Below, one piece after another: positions 15,246 through 23,895 of a stretch of 64,000 nt of DNA. Within the stretch, counting starts at the first letter, position 1; each line of letters starts with the position of its first letter. The translations under genes were made by a program, and so were the position numbers. The notes under the pieces are model-generated. The model did not search any database. It was not told where the DNA came from and saw only the letters and a list, made by a program, of their open reading frames with translations. The stretch spans positions 1-64,000 of the forward strand of contig CAMUFL010000004.1 in assembly GCA_947088155.1 (NCBI GenBank), read 5' to 3'. Source of the DNA: an uncultured Gardnerella sp. Its GTDB lineage: Bacteria; Actinomycetota; Actinomycetes; Actinomycetales; Bifidobacteriaceae.

Positions 15246-18200
15246 GTGAGCGAATCCACTAATCCAGCAGCAAACGCGTCCGAAAATACGTCCGAAAATA
15301 CGTCCGCAAATACGTCCGCAAATCACGTATATCCAAAGGTAAGTGTTTCTGCATCAACGCAAGAAAACGCCGGCGCGCAAGTTGCACCAAATCCTTCTTT
15401 CCCAAAGCTTGAAGAATCCGTTCTTCAATACTGGGATGCAAACAACACTTTCCGCAAGTCAATCGAATACCGCCCGTCCGGCAAGGGAAGCCAAAACGAG
15501 TTCGTGTTTTTCGACGGCCCTCCATTCGCAAACGGTCTTCCTCACTACGGCCACTTGCTCACAGGCTACGCAAAAGACGTCGTTCCGCGCTATCAGACTA
15601 TGCGCGGTCGCAAAGTAAACCGCGTTTTTGGTTGGGACACTCACGGTCTTCCTGCAGAGTTGGAAGCGCAGAAGGAACTCGGCATCGAGTCAGTTGAGCA
15701 AATCGAAAAAATGGGCATCGCAAAGTTCAACGATGCTTGCCGTGCCAGCGTTTTGAAGTATACGAATGAGTGGCAAAACTACGTGCATCGTCAGGCTCGC
15801 TGGGTTGATTTCGAGCGCGGCTACAAGACGCTGAACATTCCATACATGGAATCCGTAATGTGGGCATTTAAGCAGCTTTATGATAAGGGCTTGGCTTACA
15901 AGGGTTACCGCGTGCTTCCGTACTGCCCGAAGGACCAAACTCCACTTTCAGCGCACGAGCTTCGCATGGATGCGGACGTTTACCAGAATCGTCAGGACAC
16001 CACTGTTTCCGTCGCTGTTAAGCTTCGCGACGAAGCCGACGCTTACGCAGTCTTCTGGACTACTACTCCTTGGACTGTGCCAACCAACTTCGCAATCGTA
16101 GTTGGCGCAGACATCGACTACGTGGAAGTTCGCCCAACTGAAGGCAAGTTCGCAGGCAAAAAGTTCTACATCGGTAAGCCTTTGCTTGGCTCCTACACTA
16201 AGGAACTTGGCGAAAATTACGAAGTTGTGCGCGAACTTAAGGGCGCGCAGATGGCTGGTTGGCGCTACTACCCAGTATTCCCATACTTTGCAAGCGAATC
16301 TGCACTCGCAGAGGGTGGCACTCCTGGTCCTAACGCTTTTACGATTTTCACTGCAGATTATGTTGACACCGCTGAAGGTACTGGCCTTGTTCACCAGGCT
16401 CCTTACGGCGAGGACGATATGAACACGCTTAACGCGCACGAAATTCGCAGCGTTGACGTGCTCGACGCAGGCTGCAAGTTTACAAGCGACTGCCCAGATT
16501 ACGAAGGCTTGTACGTTTTCGACGCGAACTTGCCAATTTTGCGTAACTTGCGTGCAGGAGACGGCCCGCTTGCTCAAATGCCGGAAGATCAGCGCGCGTT
16601 GCTATTCCAAGAAAAAAGCTACGTGCACAGCTATCCTCATTGCTGGCGTTGCGCAACTCCGCTTATTTATAAGCCTGTTTCTAGCTGGTTTGTGTCTGTT
16701 ACGAAGATTAAGAAGCGCTTGCTTGAGCTTAATCAGGAGATTAATTGGATTCCTGGAAACGTTAAGGACGGCCAGTTTGGTAAGTGGCTTTCTAACGCTC
16801 GCGACTGGTCGATTAGCCGTAACCGCTTCTGGGGCTCGCCAATTCCAGTGTGGGTGAGTGACGATCCAAAGTATCCTCGCGTAGACGTGTACGGCTCTTT
16901 GGAAGAACTTAAGGCTGATTTTGGCGACTATCCGCGCGACGACGACGGCAATGTGAATATGCACCGCCCGTATATCGATCGCCTTACTCGTCCAAATCCA
17001 GATGATCCTACCGGAAAGTCGCAAATGCACCGTATTACGGACGTTCTCGACTGCTGGTTTGAGTCCGGTTCCATGCCTTTCGCGCAATTCCATTATCCGT
17101 TTGAAAATAAGGAATTCTTCGAAGAGCACTTCCCATGCGATTACATCGTTGAATACATTGGTCAGACTCGCGGTTGGTTCTACACACTTCACATTATGGC
17201 TACGGCTCTATTCGACCGCCCGGCTTATAAGAACGTGATTTGCCACGGCATTGTGCTTGGTTCCGACGGCCAGAAGATGAGTAAGCATTTGCGTAATTAC
17301 CCGGATGTTAACGGCGTTTTCAACGAATACGGTTCTGACGCAATGCGCTGGTTCCTCATGTCTTCGCCAATTTTGCGCGGTGGCAATTTGATTGTGACTG
17401 CAGACGGCATTAGGGATACTGTTCGTCAGGTTATGCTTCCAGTTTGGAGCTCGTATTACTTCTTCACGCTGTATGCGAACGCTGCAAACGGTGGTAAGGG
17501 CTACGATGCTCGTCGCCTTCGCGCGGACGAGGTTGCAGGACTTTGCAATATGGATCGCTACTTGCTTGCTCGCACGCGTTTGCTTGTTGAACGCGTAGAA
17601 AAGTGCTTGAATGAGTTTGCGATTAGCGATGCTTGCGCGGCAGTTGGCGATTTTATTGACGTGCTTACGAATTGGTATATCCGCGGCAGCCGTGACCGCT
17701 TCTGGAATGAAGACGAGACTGCTTTCAACACGCTTTACACTGTGTTGGAAGTGTTCATGCGTACGATTGCTCCTCTTGCTCCTATGGAAGCTGAGGCTGT
17801 GTGGCGCGGTCTTACCGGTGGCGAATCCGTGCATTTGGCTGATTGGCCTTATTTGGTTGAGCCTGAGACTCTTTCGGATGGTGAGCCAAATCCTAAGGCT
17901 GGCGAAGTCACTGAGCTTGGCGCTGTTCTTGCGCACGACGATGCTTTGGTTGCTGCTATGGATAAGGTTCGCGAGGTTGTGTCTTCTGCGCTTTCGTTGC
18001 GTAAGGCGGAACAGTTGCGTGTGCGCCAGCCGTTAGCAAACTTGACTGTTGTTGCAGAAAATACTGCTGCTGTAGAGCCTTACGAGCAGGTTCTTGAGCG
18101 TGAGCTTAACGTGAAGAATGTTACATTCTGCACTTTGCAGGATGCAAGTGAACACGGTTTGAAGATTGTTCACGAGCTTAAGGTGAACGCGCGCGCGGCT

Positions 18201-18680
18201 GGTCCTCGTTTGGGTAAGCAAGTGCAGTTTGCTATTAAGTCTTCTAAGAGTGGTGATTGGCATGTTGACGGCTCTGGCGCTCCTGTTGTTCAGACTCCAA
18301 ACGGCGAAGTTGCGCTTGTTGAGGGCGAGTATGAGCTTGTAAATCGCGTTGAGTCTTCGGATGCTCAAGCGGCTCAAAATACGGCTTCTGCTGCAATGCC
18401 AACTGGCGGTTTCGTTATGCTTGACACTGCTTTGACTAGCGATTTGCTTGCTGAAGGTTATGCTCGCGATGCTATTCGCGCTGTTCAAGATGCGCGCAAG
18501 GAGAACGGTTTGGATATTAGTGACCGAATCGCTTTGACTTTGAGCGTGCCAGCTCCGGACGTTGCTAAAGTTGAGCAGTTCCGTGATTTGATTGCGGAGG
18601 AGACTTTGGCTACGAGCTTCGAGGTTGTTGAGGCTGATTCTAGCGCAACTGATCTTAGCGTAACTGTTAAGCGCGCGTAA
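15246..18680 (+). CDS. ileS: isoleucyl-tRNA synthetase
   Basis: 1144 residues from the GTG at 15246, chosen because GAGGAG (15235-15240) precedes it; an in-frame TTG at 15228 lies inside the switching hairpin. It charges tRNA-Ile in the cytoplasm. The Rossmann signature HYGH is at 100-103, an editing domain occupies the middle, and KMSKH is at 677-681. The length and the KMSKH form fit the long, eukaryote-like IleRS of bifidobacteria, which is linked in that group to intrinsic mupirocin resistance; resistance here is an inference. The N-terminus carries repeated NTS and ENTS units. The gene is controlled by the T-box upstream and ended by a terminator. Confidence 0.97.
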   Translation: MSESTNPAANASENTSENTSANTSANHVYPKVSVSASTQENAGAQVAPNPSFPKLEESVLQYWDANNTFRKSIEYRPSGKGSQNEFVFFDGPPFANGLPHYGHLLTGYAKDVVPRYQTMRGRKVNRVFGWDTHGLPAELEAQKELGIESVEQIEKMGIAKFNDACRASVLKYTNEWQNYVHRQARWVDFERGYKTLNIPYMESVMWAFKQLYDKGLAYKGYRVLPYCPKDQTPLSAHELRMDADVYQNRQDTTVSVAVKLRDEADAYAVFWTTTPWTVPTNFAIVVGADIDYVEVRPTEGKFAGKKFYIGKPLLGSYTKELGENYEVVRELKGAQMAGWRYYPVFPYFASESALAEGGTPGPNAFTIFTADYVDTAEGTGLVHQAPYGEDDMNTLNAHEIRSVDVLDAGCKFTSDCPDYEGLYVFDANLPILRNLRAGDGPLAQMPEDQRALLFQEKSYVHSYPHCWRCATPLIYKPVSSWFVSVTKIKKRLLELNQEINWIPGNVKDGQFGKWLSNARDWSISRNRFWGSPIPVWVSDDPKYPRVDVYGSLEELKADFGDYPRDDDGNVNMHRPYIDRLTRPNPDDPTGKSQMHRITDVLDCWFESGSMPFAQFHYPFENKEFFEEHFPCDYIVEYIGQTRGWFYTLHIMATALFDRPAYKNVICHGIVLGSDGQKMSKHLRNYPDVNGVFNEYGSDAMRWFLMSSPILRGGNLIVTADGIRDTVRQVMLPVWSSYYFFTLYANAANGGKGYDARRLRADEVAGLCNMDRYLLARTRLLVERVEKCLNEFAISDACAAVGDFIDVLTNWYIRGSRDRFWNEDETAFNTLYTVLEVFMRTIAPLAPMEAEAVWRGLTGGESVHLADWPYLVEPETLSDGEPNPKAGEVTELGAVLAHDDALVAAMDKVREVVSSALSLRKAEQLRVRQPLANLTVVAENTAAVEPYEQVLERELNVKNVTFCTLQDASEHGLKIVHELKVNARAAGPRLGKQVQFAIKSSKSGDWHVDGSGAPVVQTPNGEVALVEGEYELVNRVESSDAQAAQNTASAAMPTGGFVMLDTALTSDLLAEGYARDAIRAVQDARKENGLDISDRIALTLSVPAPDVAKVEQFRDLIAEETLATSFEVVEADSSATDLSVTVKRA

Positions 18681-18707
18681 AACACAACTAACAGCTAGCT
18701 AACTAAA

Positions 18708-18751
18708 CAAAACGTGCCGGTGTATTTCAATAATACGTCGGCACGTTTTTG
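18708..18751 (+). terminator. terminator of ileS
   Basis: AACGTGCCG (from 18711) pairs with CGGCACGTT (ending about 18747) and runs into T5. Confidence 0.9.
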
Positions 18752-18816
18752 TTATTGCTGCGCTATATATGTTGAGGCTCGCCATTACGATAGTAAGCGT
18801 TTTTAGGAGGTAGTTT

Positions 18817-19590
18817 ATGGCATCGTCGGCAGCAATTGGCGTTTTTGATTCGGGGCTTGGAGGCATTTCCGTAGCTCGTCAGTTGCATGCTGCTCTTCCG
18901 CATGAGCGAATTGTTTATTTCGGCGATTCTGCAAACGCGCCATACGGCATTAAAACGCCTGAAGAAGTTAAAAAGCTGAGCTTTGCAATCGTCGAGCATT
19001 TTGTTCGTTTAAATGTAAAAGCCATCGTAATTGCTTGTAACACCGCCACTTCCGCAGCTGTGAACGATTTGCGCGCGCATTACAATATACCTATCATAGG
19101 TATGGAGCCGGCGCTTAAATTAGCTTGCGATTTAGGTAAAGGTGAGTCTCAGCGCGTAATCGTAGCTGCAACTCCGCTTACTCTTCGCGAGCGCAAGTTT
19201 GCGGATTTGCTGCAACGTTTTTCGCAAAATAACACGATTTTTTCGCAGCCTTGTCCTGATTTAGTGCGTATTGTTGAGCGTGGGGAGCTTAATAATCGTG
19301 ATGTAGTTTTTGCTGCTCTTCACAAGTATTTCGACGAGTATGATTTAGACAGTATTGATTCGGTTGTGCTGGGCTGCACTCATTTTGTGTTTTATAGGGA
19401 TTATTTCCGCGAGTTTTTGCCTGCGCGCACGAATATTGTTGACGGCAACGAAGGAACTATTAATCATTTGCGCAAAATATTGGAACTTAATAATGAGCTT
19501 GCAAGCGATTCTCAAGAAGGCAGCATAACTCTTACTAATTCGGATACAAGCTTGCGCATGCAGCAACTTGCGAAGAGCTTGTGCTGCTAA
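18817..19590 (+). CDS. murI: glutamate racemase
   Basis: 257 residues, with AGGAGG seven bases before the ATG. It converts L-Glu to D-Glu for the peptidoglycan stem. The motifs are complete: [21 protein letters not shown], the catalytic cysteines C74 in ACNTATS and C187 in LGCTHF. Length is normal for the family. It converges on the minus-strand VKOR gene, with 26 bases between the stops. Confidence 0.96.
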   Translation: MASSAAIGVFDSGLGGISVARQLHAALPHERIVYFGDSANAPYGIKTPEEVKKLSFAIVEHFVRLNVKAIVIACNTATSAAVNDLRAHYNIPIIGMEPALKLACDLGKGESQRVIVAATPLTLRERKFADLLQRFSQNNTIFSQPCPDLVRIVERGELNNRDVVFAALHKYFDEYDLDSIDSVVLGCTHFVFYRDYFREFLPARTNIVDGNEGTINHLRKILELNNELASDSQEGSITLTNSDTSLRMQQLAKSLCC

Positions 19591-19616
19591 AATCTTGCGT
19601 TAAAAAGCGCTCTTAC

Positions 19617-20267
19617 TCAGCCAAAAAATACTTTAGAATATTGGCACAAAATCAAAGTAAGCAATGCCGCAACCCAAAGCACGTCTATTAGCAAGTCGTA
19701 TCGCAAACGGTAGTAGCTTTCAACCAAGCTAAAACGCTTAACAAGCAATTTTTGCGAACTTACGCTTGCGTGAGTCAACGATATAAATTGCATTGTTGTG
19801 GAGAACATAAGCACAATGCACCACGGGCACAACGCGTGAATTACGAACATAGATTGCGAAAACAGCCAGTAAGCGTAGGCAAGTGCGCATAATCCACCAA
19901 GCCAAGTGCAAATTGCAAACCATCGCGGCACGCGTACGCGAATCATTCCAATAACTGCGAGCGTTACGAATACGCTTTCTGCAGCAATTCCAAAGAATGC
20001 GTTTGGGAAGCTTAATTCGCCAAATTTCACAATTTCTGCCTGCCAAGTTTGCGCAACTCTAGAGCAGGATACTACGCTGTTGAAGTCGCAGCTGAGCAGC
20101 TTATTAGGTTCGCGCGCTAAAGCAAGGGTTTCAGCAGAAAGTATAAGCGAAGTTACGAGTGCTACCGCAGAGAAAAATAGCATAATGCCATACGTCCATA
20201 CTGCAGAGTGCCTCCATCCGCTAAGTGTTGTTTCATAGTCTTCTTTAGCGGCGTTAGTTTGCTCCAT
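19617..20267 (-). CDS. vitamin K epoxide reductase (VKOR) family membrane protein
   Basis: 216 residues, with AGGAGC before the ATG. About five hydrophobic segments are visible. The family cysteines are present: C60 and C68 in the loop SCDFNSVVSC and the active pair C147/C150 in CPWC. In actinobacteria VKOR reoxidises a DsbA-like thiol oxidase, passing electrons to quinone, and so supports disulfide formation in exported proteins. No DsbA partner is in this window. Confidence 0.9.
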   Translation of the reverse strand: MEQTNAAKEDYETTLSGWRHSAVWTYGIMLFFSAVALVTSLILSAETLALAREPNKLLSCDFNSVVSCSRVAQTWQAEIVKFGELSFPNAFFGIAAESVFVTLAVIGMIRVRVPRWFAICTWLGGLCALAYAYWLFSQSMFVIHALCPWCIVLMFSTTMQFISLTHASVSSQKLLVKRFSLVESYYRLRYDLLIDVLWVAALLTLILCQYSKVFFG

Positions 20268-20379
20268 TGCTGCTCCTAAAAGTTACTAATTGCGAATGAT
20301 GTGAATAATAATAAATAATAGCAAATAATTATGTGTGCATATTCATTTCTCGTTACATGGCACAGTTTACGATGATTAT

Positions 20380-21300
20380 ATGACCGCAATAAGCAACAAC
20401 CAACACGACGCATCAAATCATGCTAGCGATAGCAACTCCAGCATGATGAATTTTGCGCGCGAACGCTGGGATTTGCACTGTCATACTGTTTATTCAGACG
20501 GTACTGCAACTCCAGAAGATTTAATTACGCAAGCTAAAATCGTTGGTTTGCAAGGTGTTGCTATTACTGACCACGACACAACTGCAGGATGGCATGATTT
20601 TCAAGAGGCTGCTAAGGCTTCGAATGTGCCAGTATTATTTGGTTCGGAGATTACAGCGCAAGACTCAGGCGTGTTTGTGCACATGCTCGCATACCAGTAC
20701 AATCCGCAAAATAGCATGATTGTGAGCATGTTTGAGCTTACTAGGAAGCGTCGTTTTGATCGCACAAAGCATATGGTTGAATGTATGTCACGCGATTTTC
20801 CAATTACTTGGGATGACGTTTTAGCTCAAGCGAAGCTCGGTGACTTAACTACAATCGGGCGGCCGCATATCGCTGATGCTTTAGTAAAAGCTGGCGTGTA
20901 CAAAACGCGTTCTGAGGCTTTTGCTGGGCCTATTTCTCCGTGTAGCCCGTACTATATACCAACTCCTTCTCCAAATGTTCGTGAAGTTATTGAGGCTGTT
21001 AAAGATGCTGGGGGAGTTGTTGTTATTGCGCATCCTGCTGATCCTACGCGTAACCGCGTGCTTCTTTCGGACGATCAAATTATATCGTTTGTTAAAGCTG
21101 GTCTTGACGGTTTAGAAGTGTATCATCGCGGAAATTCTAAAGCACAGCGTGAAAGACTGCTTTCTTTAGCGAGTAAGTGCGATTTGCTTGTGACGGGCGG
21201 CTCGGATTGGCATGGCTATGGTAAGCCAAATCGTTTGGGCGAAGAAACAACAAGCCGCGAAGTAGTATCGGAAATACTCTTGCGCGGCTATAAGCTTTAA
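20380..21300 (+). CDS. PHP-domain phosphoesterase (TrpH/RNase AM-like)
   Basis: 306 residues from the ATG at 20380; a GTG at 20335 and an ATG at 20443 are alternatives and none has a strong ribosome-binding site. Metal-binding motifs of the PHP family are complete: DLHCHTVYSDG, TDHDTTAG, IAHPAD and GSDWHGYG. Related proteins hydrolyse nucleoside 3',5'-bisphosphates or trim RNA from the 5' end; which applies here cannot be told. It stands alone, divergent from the VKOR gene. Confidence 0.85.
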   Translation: MTAISNNQHDASNHASDSNSSMMNFARERWDLHCHTVYSDGTATPEDLITQAKIVGLQGVAITDHDTTAGWHDFQEAAKASNVPVLFGSEITAQDSGVFVHMLAYQYNPQNSMIVSMFELTRKRRFDRTKHMVECMSRDFPITWDDVLAQAKLGDLTTIGRPHIADALVKAGVYKTRSEAFAGPISPCSPYYIPTPSPNVREVIEAVKDAGGVVVIAHPADPTRNRVLLSDDQIISFVKAGLDGLEVYHRGNSKAQRERLLSLASKCDLLVTGGSDWHGYGKPNRLGEETTSREVVSEILLRGYKL

Positions 21301-21374
21301 ATTCCTTATTTACTATTTACTTAGTGTGGCGCGAGTTTTGGCTGGTGTTTGGCTGGCAGGTTTCTGGAGTGGCT

Positions 21375-21556
21375 GTGTGAGATAGGAATTACTTGTCTCG
21401 CAGCGCTCCGCTCTTATACCTTACTTAGACTTAGCGGTTGCGTAGTTAAGTTTAGTTTTTTACTTACTTTTTCTGCAAAAATAGTATTCGTCAATAGGAT
21501 TATTACTATCGTTCCGCTTTTATATTGCTCGACCAAGCAATTCCTATCTCCCACAC
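21375..21556. mobile_element. MITE-like element with imperfect terminal inverted repeats
   Basis: GTGTGAGATAGGAATTACTTG (21375-21395, 21 bases, key core AGATAGGAATT) is mirrored by CAAGCAATTCCTATCTCCCA onward (21534-21556). The two ends match at about 19 positions with a 2-base gap. The 182-base unit has no supported gene. It lies in a 408-base gene-free stretch (21301-21708). Size and ends suit a non-autonomous transposon, but no target-site duplication was identified, and a large hairpin or transcript end is the alternative. Confidence 0.5.
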
Positions 21557-21708
21557 GTAAATACACCCACCGTTGTTTTTTGGTGTGGTAGGTGCGTATG
21601 GTGTGGTGTGTGCAGCAGCGCAAAAGCTAGTGTTCGCTAATCAACAGGAATCAGCGTCAGCAGAGCAATGCTGCAAAGCTTCAGAAGGTTTGGATAGAGT
21701 TCGCTATT

Positions 21709-21927
21709 TTAATTGAGGGCTCCGAAACCTACAGAATGCTTTGGCGTATCGCCGATGAGCGCGTAAGACAGCGACGAAGCTGAGACCATAATAGTGCGCC
21801 CATTTACGTCCGTAAACTCAAGCATATCTTTGGAATCATCAATCACTTTGCGCACTTCTTCTGCGCTTTGGTTGGTTTCAAAATCGATGGAATCAGAAAC
21901 GTTTTTTACTCCTAAAACAACTCGCAT
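21709..21927 (-). CDS. DUF3107 protein
   Basis: 72 residues, with AAGGAG upstream of the ATG. The pattern MRVVLGVKN, FETNQSAEEV, FTDVNGRTIMV and a closing YALIGD matches the small actinobacterial family DUF3107 (PF11305), whose role is unknown. It lies 64 bases downstream of the APH-like gene on the same strand. Confidence 0.87.
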   Translation of the reverse strand: MRVVLGVKNVSDSIDFETNQSAEEVRKVIDDSKDMLEFTDVNGRTIMVSASSLSYALIGDTPKHSVGFGALN

Positions 21928-21991
21928 ACATGCTCCTTTTGCTTTTTTACGCTATTTATCGTTTTAATTAGTATTTAGTATTTTATTTATC

Positions 21992-23788
21992 TTAGTCTAA
22001 GTCTGCTTGTGCGTCGCGCATCGCTCGTTCTTCACGTTCCAGAAGAGGAATGATTACGGTTTCTGGTTTATCGTCATAGTCTTGCATATTTTTTTCTTCA
22101 TCTTCAGAAAGTTTTGAGTCAGAAGAAGTATTTGAGTCAGAAGAAGTCTCGTTTGCACTATCGACCTTACTGTCACGCTCAGCTATAACTTCATCCTTAA
22201 CCTCAGAATCATTGTTGTTCTTGGTGTTCTTAGCTTCCTCAACGCCACCAGCGTTACTAACGTTTTCATGCTCATCACTAGCATAGCTATCAGCAGATTT
22301 ACTCATTGCAGTTTGCACAATAGTTTCTGCGGTTTCGTGTACTGTTTGAGTTTTTACATGAGTAATTACTTGAGTTGCTGTGTCGTCAGCGAGTTGTGCT
22401 GCTTTTTCAGCCTCCTCAGCGTTAGCTGCGTGTGTGCCAGCATATTGAACTTTGCGCTCATGAGTATCGTCGCTTATAGTTTTGTTGCTATCGTAAGTCT
22501 CGTCTTGAGCGTTATTTAATTCAGTATTTCCTTCTGAAGTAATGTCTCGCTCATTAGTTTCGTCGCTATTTCCAGTGTTTAGTTGGTTTTCAGTAGAATT
22601 ATTCTTAGAAATTTGGCGACTTTGCGTATTGTCATTTTCAAGAAGCGTTCCAACTGTAATAGTCGAGGCAGGATTTCCTGCAGCACGACCAGTTTTAGCA
22701 GTTTGTGCATTGCTAATACGACTAAGCTCGTGCGCTAAACGCTCAACTTGAGCCTTAAAACGCATAATACTGGTGTTATCTGCACGTTGCAAAGCTTGAA
22801 CAAAATCGCCAACTTGTTCCATTTGCAGCCACAAGTTTGCGCGGAGCATAATCAAACTATCTAAACGAGAACCCATAATTCTACCGTATGCAGAAAGCAC
22901 TGCGTTTCGGCGCTGCTCGTTAAGTTTTGCAAAAATCCAAGCCAAATCGCGCGCAGGATCGTTAATTTGCATTCTTTGCCAATTTGTCACAGCAGTAATC
23001 GTTGAGCCGGTAAATAAAATGTCACCATCCATAAAACCGCCGTGTACTGGGCAAGTTTCAAATGACCACAATCCTTCAGTTTCCAATACTTTCGACCAAC
23101 TGTCAGTAATTTCGGTTGGAATATGGCCGGCTTGACGAAGTCTTTTAATCCAACCGGTTAACTGTGCTCGAATTTGACCAGTAGTAAAAGCAGGGTATTT
23201 TCCGCGCGTCACGAAAGTAGGGCGCAAGCGATGAATAGCGCCGATTGCAGTTCCAACATTTGCGCAATCGTCGGTAGTAAGAAGACGCAAGTCGCGAGCG
23301 CTACCTTCAAGATGTTCACAAATAAGCACAGTGTCTTCATCGTTGTCGTTGGCAATAATGCTTGACATTCGTGTAGATTGCTGTTGAGTAGATTGCTTTT
23401 GCGCATATTGCTGGGTGCCAGCAACTGTAGAATTTCCAGCGGTTACATTATTTGCAACATTTCCAGTGTTATTATTGGCATCTTCGCGTTTTCCTGGCAT
23501 AAACGTGAGCATAGTGTCGTAAGCGAATCCCAAAGCTGCCAAATCTTTACTGTGCTCAAGAGTCCATGCTGCACGAGCCCGGTCATGCAAACGCTTGCGA
23601 CCTTTACTATCCGCACTGATAAAAACGTCGTAAAGTTTACCGGAAATATCTTGCACAACGGCGTGAGAAATTCCAGCCGCGGTATCAGTGGCATTAACTT
23701 GCTCACTTTGGCGCGTTCCTGCAAACTGTACTTCGGGCATGGCTGCAGATGCCAGTGCTGCCAACTTGAATCTACTGAGTTGTGTCAC
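21992..23788 (-). CDS. APH (aminoglycoside/macrolide phosphotransferase) fold protein with long acidic tail
   Basis: 598 residues from the GTG at 23788; a TTG at 23806 and an ATG at 23740 are alternatives. Residues up to about 370 follow the APH kinase fold: a nucleotide-binding half, then CPVHGGFMDGDILF and INDPARDLAWIF. The catalytic HGD reads HGG, and the metal-binding aspartate stretch reads VTNWQ, so activity on antibiotics is doubtful. The remaining 220 residues are Glu/Asp/Asn/Ser-rich and probably disordered. It is divergent from the helicase gene and leads the DUF3107 gene. Kinase-fold membership is well supported; the substrate is unknown. Confidence 0.75.
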   Translation of the reverse strand: MTQLSRFKLAALASAAMPEVQFAGTRQSEQVNATDTAAGISHAVVQDISGKLYDVFISADSKGRKRLHDRARAAWTLEHSKDLAALGFAYDTMLTFMPGKREDANNNTGNVANNVTAGNSTVAGTQQYAQKQSTQQQSTRMSSIIANDNDEDTVLICEHLEGSARDLRLLTTDDCANVGTAIGAIHRLRPTFVTRGKYPAFTTGQIRAQLTGWIKRLRQAGHIPTEITDSWSKVLETEGLWSFETCPVHGGFMDGDILFTGSTITAVTNWQRMQINDPARDLAWIFAKLNEQRRNAVLSAYGRIMGSRLDSLIMLRANLWLQMEQVGDFVQALQRADNTSIMRFKAQVERLAHELSRISNAQTAKTGRAAGNPASTITVGTLLENDNTQSRQISKNNSTENQLNTGNSDETNERDITSEGNTELNNAQDETYDSNKTISDDTHERKVQYAGTHAANAEEAEKAAQLADDTATQVITHVKTQTVHETAETIVQTAMSKSADSYASDEHENVSNAGGVEEAKNTKNNNDSEVKDEVIAERDSKVDSANETSSDSNTSSDSKLSEDEEKNMQDYDDKPETVIIPLLEREERAMRDAQADLD

Positions 23789-23895
23789 ACTCCCACAGTA
23801 ATACAAAGCACCGAAATTTTGCCAATTTTTTGTAAGTTATACACATATTTTTATTCTTGTTGCGTAAGCGTTGTTATTGCTGCAACAATAGAATT

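Noticed and set aside
21349..21591. 80-codon frame inside the MITE-like region
   Set aside because: No ribosome-binding site, no recognisable domain, and it spans the inverted repeats.
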